Assembly (NCBI GenBank): GCA_013696965.1
Contig: JACCXN010000014.1
Coordinates: forward strand, 1 to 53,969
DNA length: 53,969 nt
Direction: 5' to 3'
From: Bacteroidota bacterium
GTDB taxonomy: Bacteria; Bacteroidota; Bacteroidia; JACCXN01
Shown here: positions 34,797-42,924 of the stretch, piece after piece
Position numbering within the stretch: position 1 is the first letter of the stretch
Layout of the letters: each line of letters starts with the position of its first letter
The notes under the pieces: model-generated
Database searches by the model: none
Told to the model about the DNA's origin: nothing
Seen by the model: only the letters and a program-made list of their open reading frames with translations
Program-made: the position numbers and the translations under genes

Positions 34797-35394
34797 GATA
34801 GGTATAAATGCATATCATTTATTTTTAGTCTTGAAAATTTCCTGCCTATGAAAAATTCACTTTTTTGTTTGCGTAATTTCTATTAACTACAAGCCTTTGA
34901 TGGGATTTTTCAAAGCATTGATATTTGTTTTTTTCGTAAGCATTTCCACAAAATGGGGTTATTTAAACCATGGCTTTGGTTTAAAATTAGAGGGTAATAA
35001 AAATTTATTCCTGAAGTTTTAAGGTTCAAATTTAAAGTCAAAAAAGCGATCGTATAATCTAATCCGGATTAAATTAAAACCACTCTTTTAAAAATAGAAA
35101 ATAAGATGATTTTTTTTATGGCATATTTTTACTATCCAAATAGGATAACCTGCCTGGTATGGGAATTTTAACAGGTGGACAAAAGCTTGTATTTGGGGGA
35201 ATTTCTGCCCCAATTGTGGAATTTTTTTCTCGGAAACAAAAATAAATATTTGAGGTGATAAATTTAATTTTATTGTAACTCATTAACATTCTATTGGTTT
35301 GCTTAATGCTGCAAATGTAAATTAAACTGTGGCAAGAATGTTTCATAAAGGAAAATACAGTAATAATTAAAGGATTAACTAAAACTAATTTATT
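34797..35394. other. Gap before the YtxH/CsbD cluster
   Basis: Mostly AT-rich non-coding DNA. It contains one short plausible frame (34900-35022) and should hold the promoter of the small-protein cluster, but I see no convincing TAnnTTTG box. Confidence 0.4.
34900..35022 (+). CDS. Possible 40-residue small protein
   Basis: ATG to TAA, starting MGFFKALIFVFFVSIST and so forming a hydrophobic N-terminus like a signal or anchor, then a short polar tail. No homologue comes to mind. It is listed because no larger frame covers the region; it may be chance. Confidence 0.25.
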   Translation: MGFFKALIFVFFVSISTKWGYLNHGFGLKLEGNKNLFLKF

Positions 35395-35610
35395 ATGAAA
35401 TCTATACTTACCACCAAAAGCAAAAAAAACTTTACAGGAAAAAATGAAATTATTATATTGAATTTTACAGAAGATGATAACATTGATGATTTAATAAGGG
35501 AGTTTGAGGAAGATAAGATGCTTTCAAGAGAAAACGAAGCAATTAATATGGTTACAGAAATTAATTTCTTAAACAGCATCAGGTTTAATAACCTTTCAAG
35601 AGTAGCATAA
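35395..35610 (+). CDS. Small protein of unknown function
   Basis: 71 residues, acidic middle (FTEDDNIDDLIREFEEDKM) predicted helical, no signal or membrane segment. ATG preceded by an A-rich leader. First gene of the plus-strand cluster with CsbD-like and YtxH proteins, spaced 31 bases from the next. Not recognised. Confidence 0.6.
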   Translation: MKSILTTKSKKNFTGKNEIIILNFTEDDNIDDLIREFEEDKMLSRENEAINMVTEINFLNSIRFNNLSRVA

Positions 35611-35641
35611 TTAAAAATAATCAATAATTAAATCAGTAAAA

Positions 35642-35827
35642 ATGAGCACGGTTAAAATAAAAGGTAACTGGAACAGTCAAAAAGCAAAGATAAAAAGTCA
35701 GCTTTCGAATTTTAATAACACAGAGGATTTATATAATGTGGAAGAAGAAATATTGAAAAATATTGAAACGGAAAATGCAAAAAAGGGTAAGAAAAAGAAT
35801 AATTTTAAAAGAGAAGTTGAGTGGTAA
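35642..35827 (+). CDS. CsbD-like small protein
   Basis: 61 residues. KIKGNWNSQKAKIKSQLSNF matches the start of CsbD stress proteins (KGNWNxxKGKLKxK), and a similar stretch recurs in the next gene. The second half is Lys-rich. CsbD proteins are induced in general stress; molecular role unknown. Same strand, 29 bases before the YtxH-CsbD fusion. Confidence 0.7.
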   Translation: MSTVKIKGNWNSQKAKIKSQLSNFNNTEDLYNVEEEILKNIETENAKKGKKKNNFKREVEW

Positions 35828-35856
35828 ATATTTAAAAAACTAAATGAATTAAAAAA

Positions 35857-36324
35857 ATGGAAAATCAAAATCAAAATAAAAATAATTTTTTGTTCACTTT
35901 TTTGGCTGGAGCTGCAGCCGGAGCTGTATTGGGAATTTTGTATGCTCCCGATAAAGGAGAAACAACAAGAAAAAAAATAAGCGATCAGGCTAAAGATTTT
36001 ACAGATAATTTGGAGGAATCTGGAAGCAAAGTAATGGGATCCCTTGATGATATTATGGGAAGGGTTGTTAATATGTTTTCTGAACTTAAAGGTGGAGAAT
36101 GGATGTCTGCAGGAATAGATGCAATATGGTTAAAAGGAAACTGGAACGATATAAAAGGAAAATTAAAGAAAAAGTATGCAAATTTAACGGATGAGGATCT
36201 TAATTACGTGAGCGGGATGGAAAATGAGCTGATCGGAAAGCTACAGAAAAAGTTAGGAAAAACCAAGGACGATATCATAGATTTGATTAATAATTTTCGT
36301 TCTGAGAAGCAATCCCAGCATTAA
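35857..36324 (+). CDS. YtxH-CsbD fusion protein
   Basis: 155 residues. Residues 10-60 form a YtxH domain: one membrane helix with FLAGAAAGAVLGILYAPDKG, then the KISDQAKDF helix. Residues 92-148 form a CsbD domain: WLKGNWNDIKGKLKKKYANL followed by DLNYVSGMENELIGKL. Each domain is normally a separate protein; here a membrane anchor is joined to a soluble stress domain. Placed between a CsbD-like gene and another YtxH gene. Confidence 0.88.
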   Translation: MENQNQNKNNFLFTFLAGAAAGAVLGILYAPDKGETTRKKISDQAKDFTDNLEESGSKVMGSLDDIMGRVVNMFSELKGGEWMSAGIDAIWLKGNWNDIKGKLKKKYANLTDEDLNYVSGMENELIGKLQKKLGKTKDDIIDLINNFRSEKQSQH

Positions 36325-36345
36325 TTACAATTAAAAACAATAGAA

Positions 36346-36660
36346 ATGAAAACGAACAATAAATTCATATTTTCTTTACTTATAGGTGCTGCGGCGGGAG
36401 CGGTGTATGGCTTTTTATTTACAACTAAAAAAGGCAGGTATTTAAGAGAAGATATCGCATACTCAGCAAAAAGGGCAGCGTATAATATAAAAGAGAAAAC
36501 TATGCAAGGAGTTGATATGATCGCAGAAAAAACTTCTGACATATCAGGACAGTTTAGAACAAATACAGAAGATATTGCGGATGAATTCAAGGGTGGATTT
36601 GGAAGGGCAAAATCAACTGCAAGACAATATGTAGAAAAGACAGACAAAAGAAAAAAATAA
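36346..36660 (+). CDS. YtxH-domain protein
   Basis: 104 residues. One membrane helix with LLIGAAAGAVYGFLF and the KKGRYLREDI turn typical of YtxH, then a long amphipathic helix to the Lys-rich end. Twenty-one bases after the fusion gene, followed by a strong terminator (36681-36715), so it ends the transcript. Confidence 0.88.
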   Translation: MKTNNKFIFSLLIGAAAGAVYGFLFTTKKGRYLREDIAYSAKRAAYNIKEKTMQGVDMIAEKTSDISGQFRTNTEDIADEFKGGFGRAKSTARQYVEKTDKRKK

Positions 36661-36680
36661 TAAAAAACAAAAAATGTTAT

Positions 36681-36715
36681 TTCCCCTGCAATTGAGTCTG
36701 GCAGGGGAATTTTTT
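36681..36715 (+). terminator. Terminator after YtxH gene
   Basis: TTCCCCTGC pairs with GCAGGGGAA around an 11-base loop and is followed by six T residues. Textbook Rho-independent terminator. It lies inside what a start at 36674 would make coding, which supports ATG 36725 for the next gene. Confidence 0.9.
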
Positions 36716-36724
36716 ATAGAAGCT

Positions 36725-37087
36725 ATGGAAGACATAAAACCTAAATTGGATACTCTGGTTGACCATATTAGAGCATACATAAACAATCGAATTGAAATTG
36801 CCAGACTAATGGCAATCGAGAAAGGGGCACTTGTAATTTCAAATGTTGTTTCCACTTTTGTTCTTGGCCTATTGTTTCTGTTTTTTATTATTTTTATTAG
36901 TATCACAATTGCCTTTGTGCTTTCTTTATTGATAGGAATTAATTACATAGGCTTTTTAATTGTTTCTGTAATTTATTTGCTGGCGGCTTTATTGTTGCTT
37001 TGGCGAAGAGATAAATGGATGATTGAACCCATTTCTAATGTGTTTATTAGGTCTGTTATGCAAGATAATAACAAAAAACATGATTAG
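36725..37087 (+). CDS. Holin-X-like (DUF1469) membrane protein
   Basis: 121 residues from ATG 36725. An amphipathic N-terminal helix (TLVDHIRAYINNRIEIARL) is followed by two membrane helices (about 45-70 and 75-95) and a basic C-terminus (LWRRDKWMIEP), the layout of the phage-holin superfamily III / DUF1469 proteins. These chromosomal members are membrane stress proteins rather than phage lysis genes. Stop overlaps the next start (ATG at 37080). Confidence 0.75.
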   Translation: MEDIKPKLDTLVDHIRAYINNRIEIARLMAIEKGALVISNVVSTFVLGLLFLFFIIFISITIAFVLSLLIGINYIGFLIVSVIYLLAALLLLWRRDKWMIEPISNVFIRSVMQDNNKKHD

Positions 37088-37448
37088 TAAAATTGTAACT
37101 ATTCAGCATTTGAGATTAGAGATCTTAAGGAGAAAAACCTTAGGAAAGAAACAGACCGAACTTATAAAAAACGATTTTCAGGAATTAAAACATAGCTTAG
37201 GCCCCTTAAACCTGGTTCAAAACGCTTTTACAAACAAAGCGATTACCACCACATTATTATCCTCAACTGCTTTTTTTACTTTATCTGTTACAGCACGAAA
37301 TGCATTATTAAATAAGACATCAGGAATAATTAAGGATGCCCTAGGTTACATCCTTCCAAAAGTTACTTCCAAAATTTCCTCAGAACTATCTCATATTGCT
37401 TTTTCAAAATTAAAAGCAATATTCTCTAAAGAAAACATTTTGCAATAA
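37080..37448 (+). CDS. Small protein coupled to the holin-like gene
   Basis: 122 residues from ATG 37080, which overlaps the previous stop by eight bases, indicating translational coupling. Basic N-terminal helix, then a hydrophobic stretch (ITTTLLSSTAFFTLSVTA, about 59-76) that may be a membrane segment. I do not recognise the family. It is probably a partner of the holin-X-like protein. Confidence 0.65.
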   Translation: MISKIVTIQHLRLEILRRKTLGKKQTELIKNDFQELKHSLGPLNLVQNAFTNKAITTTLLSSTAFFTLSVTARNALLNKTSGIIKDALGYILPKVTSKISSELSHIAFSKLKAIFSKENILQ

Positions 37449-37696
37449 GCAATTTAAAATTAGCACCACCATACTTTTGCTCCCCGGCATGACTTTTTCT
37501 AAATCAAGTTCTTTTTTAATAAAAAACGCATTGGTTTTTTTATTAAAAAACTTAAAGGGATAAAAAATGGTCGAAATGGATTATCTTTTTTATCTTCCTT
37601 CTGATACTTTATTTACTTATTGTGAGTAAACAAATTCCTAAAGTAAAAAAGGATATAAACAAAACAACAGATTAATAACAAAGGCTAATCAGGACT

Positions 37697-38548
37697 ATGT
37701 CCTTTATTGGAGCTTTCTTTCTACGGCATAATGTTTTTATATTCTTTATTCAAGATTGTAATTTAAAACTCTTTGCTTTGAAAACGCACCTCATATTCAT
37801 ATTTTTATTTCAGTTGTTTTTTTTTCCACTAAAAGCTGGTGAGATCAATGTAAACAGACAAACCTTGATTCTGAAAACAGGTGGCAATAAATCAACTACA
37901 GTTTCTTTTTTACAAAAAGAAGCTCCTCCATTGGATGAGAGTAAACTGTTTTTTCATTCTTCAACCCCAAATGTATTATACAATATTAAATCCAACAGGG
38001 ATGTCAAAGGCATTGCTTTGTTGGGCAGTGAAAAAGTTAATATGTCAAAATTAAAACACCGACTTTTTAATTTTTGCCAGGACACTTTTGATATCACAGC
38101 TCAATCAAATCCTCCATTCATTTCCTTTCAAAACAAGGAATTCATGGCAAACAATATTTATTATGATTTAGATAAATGCGAAATTAGGATTGAAGCGGCA
38201 ATCGAATTGGATAAAATTGCTTTAATCATGATTGATAACCAAGAAATCAGGGTAGAAATGGGAGCCCATACAGATTCAAGGGCAAGTGATGAATACAACT
38301 TTTGCTTGTCTCAAAAAAGAGCGAAGGCAGCATTGGATTATTTAGTGTGCAAGGGTGTTAACAAAGAGAAAATAAGTGCCATTGGTTATGGCAAAACCAA
38401 ACTTATAAATGATTGCAGCCAACCAAATAGTTGTTCTGAATTAGAGCATCAGGCGAATAGAAGAATAGAAATAAAACTGATTTTTGAACAGGTATTGCCA
38501 GTGAAATACACTAAAAATGAAACAATACTGGGATCTGAAGAATTGTAA
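37697..38548 (+). CDS. OmpA-domain envelope protein
   Basis: Up to 283 residues. The N-terminal hydrophobic sequence HLIFIFLFQLFFFPLKAG is a signal peptide; a TTG at 37778 would place the start directly before it and may be the true start. The C-terminal OmpA domain (about 150-265) has NNIYYDLDKCEI, GAHTDSRASDEYNF and LSQKRAKAALDYL, which bind peptidoglycan. It is related to the OmpA end of the protein at 12120-14615. The middle has no recognised domain. Confidence 0.82.
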   Translation: MSFIGAFFLRHNVFIFFIQDCNLKLFALKTHLIFIFLFQLFFFPLKAGEINVNRQTLILKTGGNKSTTVSFLQKEAPPLDESKLFFHSSTPNVLYNIKSNRDVKGIALLGSEKVNMSKLKHRLFNFCQDTFDITAQSNPPFISFQNKEFMANNIYYDLDKCEIRIEAAIELDKIALIMIDNQEIRVEMGAHTDSRASDEYNFCLSQKRAKAALDYLVCKGVNKEKISAIGYGKTKLINDCSQPNSCSELEHQANRRIEIKLIFEQVLPVKYTKNETILGSEEL

Positions 38549-38615
38549 AATGGGTATGATTTTTATATTAATTAGTGCAATAAGAGAAAAGAATATTAAT
38601 TAATAATTAAAGAAA

Positions 38616-38843
38616 ATGAAAATAGGAAGAATATTTGTTGCTTTACTTTCTGGACTTGCAACCGGTGTTATATATGGCATATTATATGCACCAGGGAAAG
38701 GATCCGAAACACGTAAAAGGATTTCTGAATCATCCAAAAAACTGGCTGTGGATGGAGTGGATGCAGTAAAAGAATTAGGCCAAAAAATCACACATTTTTC
38801 TCATTTGGGAAATGGACATAATGGCCATGAGAAAAATGAATAA
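38616..38843 (+). CDS. YtxH-domain protein, third copy
   Basis: 75 residues. Membrane helix ALLSGLATGVIYGILYAPGKG followed by ETRKRI, the YtxH signature, then a helix and a His/Gly/Asn-rich tail (HLGNGHNGHEKNE) that might bind metal. Third YtxH protein in 3 kb. Confidence 0.85.
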   Translation: MKIGRIFVALLSGLATGVIYGILYAPGKGSETRKRISESSKKLAVDGVDAVKELGQKITHFSHLGNGHNGHEKNE

Positions 38844-39440
38844 AAAAGAATATTTATATTAGCCATTTCAGGATTAAAGTTGGAAACAATTTAACCCAAT
38901 ACGCTAACAACACTTCAAACAGGTAATTGGACAGGACTGTAAAGACTTGGAAAATTCAATAAACCTTTTGTATTTAGCAGCTGAATTTCTTTTCTATTTA
39001 TTTAAAAAATAAATATTTTCTATGCGCCTATTGTTTTTCACTTGAATTTCTTTTCTCTAACTTAAAGAAAAAGTTTTCTGGAGGTGCATTAAAAAATATT
39101 TAGAAAGTGAGTGATGCGGAAATTGCTTTTTTTAAATAAGGCCAAATATTTTTATGCGTATTTTCTATGCGCCTTTTTTTTTTCAGTTAAATTTCTTTTC
39201 TCCTATTTAAAGAAAAAGATTTTTTCAAGGTGTTTTTATAAGAAAATATCCTTGTAGAAAAGGGTGAAGGAGAAATCACTTGTTTTTAAATAAGGCCAAA
39301 TATTTTATGTATTAAAAACACGATTTGCTTTTTTAACAGATTTTAAAAAAAAATTGTTTTTAAATCTGTTTCAGTTTTTCGACAAATGAATTAGCAATAA
39401 AAATGTTAAAGATTTAAGAACAAGTGAAAACTTTTTCTGT
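38844..39440. other. Repeat-containing gap
   Basis: No gene seen. Most of it is taken up by the tandem repeat at 39015-39309; the rest is AT-rich. Confidence 0.5.
39015..39309. repeat. Two tandem copies of a 145-bp repeat
   Basis: Copy 1 (39015-39159) and copy 2 (39160-39309) start ATTTTCTATGCGCC and end TAAGGCCAAATATTTT. In each, AATTTCTTTTCTC and TTAAAGAAAAAG lie about 35 bases in, and the middle has diverged. Within a copy, TTTCTTT and AAAGAAA stretches can form a hairpin. No frame runs through; function unknown. Confidence 0.7.
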
Positions 39441-40183
39441 TCAAAAGGAATAATTTCCATTGTTGTCATATGAAAATTTCAGTTCTTTTTTGTCTTGTTC
39501 AAACCTGTCAAATCCAATCTTTAAATTGGCCCAAAAGTAGAGCAATTCAGGATTGTTCTTATACTTTGTTTTGTTTGTATTAAAATTCTGATCCGTCATT
39601 TTAAATGGAAAAATGTAAACAGGAATTCGTAATTGGCCATTGTTTCTTGCTTGAATAGCAAACAAATAGATTTCCTTGATTTTATCATCTGTCATTGGAA
39701 GACAACCTATTGTTACACATGAACCATGAATAAAAATATCTCCCCCAAGATTAGTTGAATTGCTTTTTTTCTTGTCGGCTTGATTTGGATAATTTATTCC
39801 AAGTGACAAATAAAAATTACTAACAGGATTGTATCTGTCTATATGATAAAATCCTTCGGGCACCTGAAAATCGCCTTGTTTTCTTTTTGGACCCAATACT
39901 CCAGAACTTGCACAAATACCATAGGCTGAAATTTTTTTATAGGATGATTCATTCTTTTTTTGGCGTAAATTTCAAGGGTTTGTTCTTCTTTAAAGGCTGT
40001 TGCTAATATGTTTAACTCCCCAGGATTTATGCCACTTCCATTTAATTTTTCTGTTATAACATTTTGCTTTTCAGTAAATGCTGTTTTTACCCGAACAAAC
40101 TTTTTTTGCTCACTTAAAAAATCTGTGTAAAAAGGAAAAGCTGTAAAAAGTATAGTTAATAGAAGTATGAATGTGCTTTTCAT
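39441..40183 (-). pseudogene. L,D-transpeptidase gene with one frameshift
   Basis: Two overlapping frames: 40183-39839 (signal peptide, then about 55 residues) and the end part 39896-39441. The end part carries the YafK-type L,D-transpeptidase core: GPKRKQGDFQVPEGFY, SLGINYPN, and GGDIFIHGSCVTIGCLPM with the catalytic cysteine and the HG motif. Joining them at the seven-A run (plus strand T-run 39955-39961) by one added A restores KNESSYKKISAYGICASSG, the expected strand before GPKRK. The restored protein has about 247 residues and would crosslink peptidoglycan or attach proteins to it. Error, slippage or mutation cannot be separated here. Confidence 0.82.
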
Positions 40184-40523
40184 ATGTATCTAATTTGTTT
40201 TTTAACTGTCATACCGATTTATCGGGAGCCATGTTATTCATTAGCGTTTGTGAACGCTTCGTGCAGGCTATTACATAAATATAAAAGAGTCTTTTTTATT
40301 TTCAAAAATCGGTTTAATTTCAAATTTAAAAATGTTTTTAATAATTTATTCCATCCCTTACTTTTTATTTATTTTAAGTGGCATGGTTTTTCTGTTTTTT
40401 TAATTAAAACAGTTTAAATAAAAAAATGGAGTTATGAAATAGCCATGCACGAACCGTTCACAACGCTAATGAATATAACATGGCTTTACCATATGACAGT
40501 TGAAAAACAAATAGATACATATG
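40181..40523. repeat. Long inverted repeat between divergent genes
   Basis: The left arm (40181-40279) and right arm (40431-40523) are near-complements over about 90 bases, with a few indels and mismatches. Both arms run up to and include the start codon of the gene beside them (L,D-transpeptidase on the left, coiled-coil protein on the right), so the two genes have the same leader. The 151-base centre is unique and AT-rich. Inside the right arm AGCCATG/CATGGCT (40441-40485) forms a hairpin. Possible readings: invertible promoter, duplicated 5' leader, or MITE-like element. Confidence 0.85.
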
Positions 40524-40967
40524 AAAAAATTAAAATTCTTATCCCCAATATTAACCCTGTTATTTGTTTTTCTTATTTCAACACTTACCGCACAGGATAA
40601 TAAAACCAAGCAAGAAACTGACGACAACAAACAAGTACCTGAAACAAAATTTGAGGTATTTGTTGATTCTGTTCAAAGAAAAATGGACCAGGTGGATAGC
40701 GAAATAGCACGAATTGAAAAACAAATATCAGATGCATTTAAAGATGAACAATACAAACAGGCAATAAGGGAGCTTGATGAAAATCAAAGAGAACTAAGAA
40801 GAGTAGTAACTCAATATAATCGAGCAGTAGAAGCGGGCATTGAGCAGGAATCAAAAGAGTTGGCAGACAAAATAAACATTCTGATGGATGATATTGAATC
40901 AGATTTGAAACAATTAAGAAACAACACGAACCAGGAAAATAGTGAAGAAAAAAGCTTTCCTGATTAA
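40521..40967 (+). CDS. Secreted coiled-coil protein
   Basis: 148 residues, signal peptide ending STLTAQD. The rest is a long acidic coiled coil (about 45-140) with heptad-like spacing of Val, Ile and Leu, such as DSEIARIEKQISDAF. No enzyme motif. Its leader is an inverted copy of that of the L,D-transpeptidase gene, so the two are probably controlled together. Function unknown. Confidence 0.75.
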   Translation: MKKLKFLSPILTLLFVFLISTLTAQDNKTKQETDDNKQVPETKFEVFVDSVQRKMDQVDSEIARIEKQISDAFKDEQYKQAIRELDENQRELRRVVTQYNRAVEAGIEQESKELADKINILMDDIESDLKQLRNNTNQENSEEKSFPD

Positions 40968-40973
40968 AAAAGT

Positions 40974-41966
40974 TTATTTTAATTTTAAAAGGGCAGTTTC
41001 CAAAATAGGATCTTTTCCGTTTTTTTCCTCTTGTTCATTAATGTAAACTAAAACATGGGGTGCAATTCCATTTTCCACATTTTCTTTTTCAAGAGAAAGT
41101 GTGCGGGTAGTTGGAAAACCAATAATCCAACCATTAGGCATTTCAGTATGCATTGGTATTCCTCCTCCACCTCCAGTAGTGTCGCCCATAATAGTGACTT
41201 GAGGCAGGGCTTTAAACATTAAAGTAAGATCATTGGCAGCACTAAAACACATCCTATTCACTAATAAAACAACAGGTTTGGTATAGGCATTTTCTCCAGA
41301 AGAGGTGAGAAAGTAAGGAATTGGTGAAGTGAAATCATCATGTCCCGGACCTTTTTTAAACAGCCAATAACCTATAAGTTTGTTTTGAGGGTTAAATCGC
41401 GCAGCTACTCTTTCTGCACTTAACACCTCCCCTCCTGGATTGTTCCTTATATCCACAATAAGGCCTTTTGTGTTATTTAAATATTTCATTACTATATCAA
41501 GATGCTCTGGTTGCACAGATTCCGATAAATTCCCATAATAAATATACCCTGTTGAATCAATTATAGTGTAGATTAACGGACCTGTTGTTAAATAATTTTT
41601 AAGGTAATTATCCAGTAAAACTTCCCTATTGAAATTTTTGGGTGCTTTTAAAAACCATCCCCAATAAACACTCCTAAAAGGAGATGAAATGGTTATATGG
41701 CCATCCTCTAATTTAACCATTATCTCTGTAAATAGGTTAAAGAGAATTGTGTCATGAATGGAATTATTAACCCTTGGGCGATAAATTGTATAAATAGAAT
41801 CCCAATCAATGTTTTTGTATGAAAAATTGGCATATTTCTCATCAAAAGAATTCCAGAAAAATTCAAAATTATTCTCTTGTGAATCAACAGGATCAGGCGG
41901 AATCAGTATTTTTTCGCAACCTGTTGTTGTACAAAAAAACAGCAGAATAAGCACTCGTTTTTTCAT
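40974..41966 (-). CDS. S41-family peptidase lipoprotein
   Basis: 330 residues. Lipobox TTGC at about 14-17. The S41 core is present: GLIVDIRNNPGGE (about 173-185), the nucleophile Ser in NRMCFSAANDL (about 243), and GDTTGGGGGIP, although the usual PDZ domain is missing and the N-terminal half is a helical cap. Here the Lys of CtpA-type enzymes is not obvious, so it may belong to the tricorn-core group with a Ser/His/Glu set. Overlaps the upstream barrel-like gene by four bases (ATGA), hence coupled. Confidence 0.85.
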   Translation of the reverse strand: MKKRVLILLFFCTTTGCEKILIPPDPVDSQENNFEFFWNSFDEKYANFSYKNIDWDSIYTIYRPRVNNSIHDTILFNLFTEIMVKLEDGHITISSPFRSVYWGWFLKAPKNFNREVLLDNYLKNYLTTGPLIYTIIDSTGYIYYGNLSESVQPEHLDIVMKYLNNTKGLIVDIRNNPGGEVLSAERVAARFNPQNKLIGYWLFKKGPGHDDFTSPIPYFLTSSGENAYTKPVVLLVNRMCFSAANDLTLMFKALPQVTIMGDTTGGGGGIPMHTEMPNGWIIGFPTTRTLSLEKENVENGIAPHVLVYINEQEEKNGKDPILETALLKLK

Positions 41967-42757
41967 CTCAATTTAATTAGCATAGATAACATGATTTTAT
42001 GCCCTGCAAATAAAACCGGATTTTCTGTTTTTAGGGAATAAAAGTCCCATTCATAAGCCAATCCCAGTAAATGTTGTTTAAAAACGGGATAATCAACCGA
42101 AAAGCGGCTATTAATACGAATAAACCTGTTAAAGGACATGAACTTAATACTTTTTAAATAAGCATCTGAAACTTCAGCGGGAAAGGTTTGCAATCCATCA
42201 GGAAGGGGTGAAGCGTAAGCGGGTCGGATTACACCGGAAAAAGCAGGAATAACAAGGGAGCCGGATAAAACAAATGTCTTTTCATGTGCCGGAATTTCAT
42301 AATTCATTAGGGCTACCACTCCTGCCCAATGAATAATATCATAATTATGCGCACTATTTAAAAAAAAAGGTTGATATCTGTAGGCAGAAAAAAAACCGAG
42401 ACCTCCACCCAGAAATACTGTGTACTTTTCCTTTTTAATAATGCCCCTTAAATGCTTGTAGCTAATTTCAACAATACCATTATGCAAAATACCCGCTTCG
42501 GTTTTCTTATGTTTTATTTTTCCATAACCAAGATTCAAATCAATCGAATTAATTTTTTCTTCGGTGAAAGTTTGATAAGTAAAAGAAGAAAAGTATCCCT
42601 TTCCTGAATAAAGAAATGGAGACATCCCCTTGTCACGAACGCCCAGGTATCCAATGCCTAACCCGGCATTAAAAATGCTTTTTGTTTCTTGGGCTTTTAA
42701 AAAGCAGGGCAAAACAAGCAGGATAAGCAAAGGGTATTTGAAAAGGATCTTTTTCAA
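41963..42757 (-). CDS. Predicted outer-membrane barrel-like protein
   Basis: 264 residues from a TTG start at 42757 (no ATG in frame). Signal peptide ends CFLKAQE. The rest shows alternating strands with aromatic belts (GLGIGYLGVRD, YFSSFTYQTF, INSIDLNLGYGKI, YTVFLGGGLGFFS) and ends with a strand, as barrel proteins do. Translation-coupled to the S41 lipoprotein, which it may accompany. No named family recognised. Confidence 0.7.
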   Translation of the reverse strand: MKKILFKYPLLILLVLPCFLKAQETKSIFNAGLGIGYLGVRDKGMSPFLYSGKGYFSSFTYQTFTEEKINSIDLNLGYGKIKHKKTEAGILHNGIVEISYKHLRGIIKKEKYTVFLGGGLGFFSAYRYQPFFLNSAHNYDIIHWAGVVALMNYEIPAHEKTFVLSGSLVIPAFSGVIRPAYASPLPDGLQTFPAEVSDAYLKSIKFMSFNRFIRINSRFSVDYPVFKQHLLGLAYEWDFYSLKTENPVLFAGHKIMLSMLIKLR

Positions 42758-42924
42758 TTCTTGTATAATTTTATCTTCTATAAAGATAAACTTTTAAAAT
42801 AGTTTATTTGCTAAATGATTTTTCAAGTATTTTAAACCTTTAAAATGCTTCTTTAATTTTACTTTTAATTTGTATTATTAGGAAAGTCCCCAATTCATTA
42901 TCATTAAATTCCTAATTTCGTAAA

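Noticed and set aside
36674-36724. Upstream start for the holin-X-like gene
   Set aside because: This stretch is a strong Rho-independent terminator for the YtxH gene before it, so the start is placed at 36725.
37486-37675. Possible small membrane protein made of three frames between the 37080 gene and the OmpA-domain gene
   Set aside because: Two frame corrections would be needed, and the pieces (the longest ending in KDINKTTD) are too short to support; unlike 5306-5535, no single change restores it.
40181-40523. Insertion sequence with long terminal repeats
   Set aside because: The 151-base centre has no transposase or part of one; only a MITE-like element remains possible.
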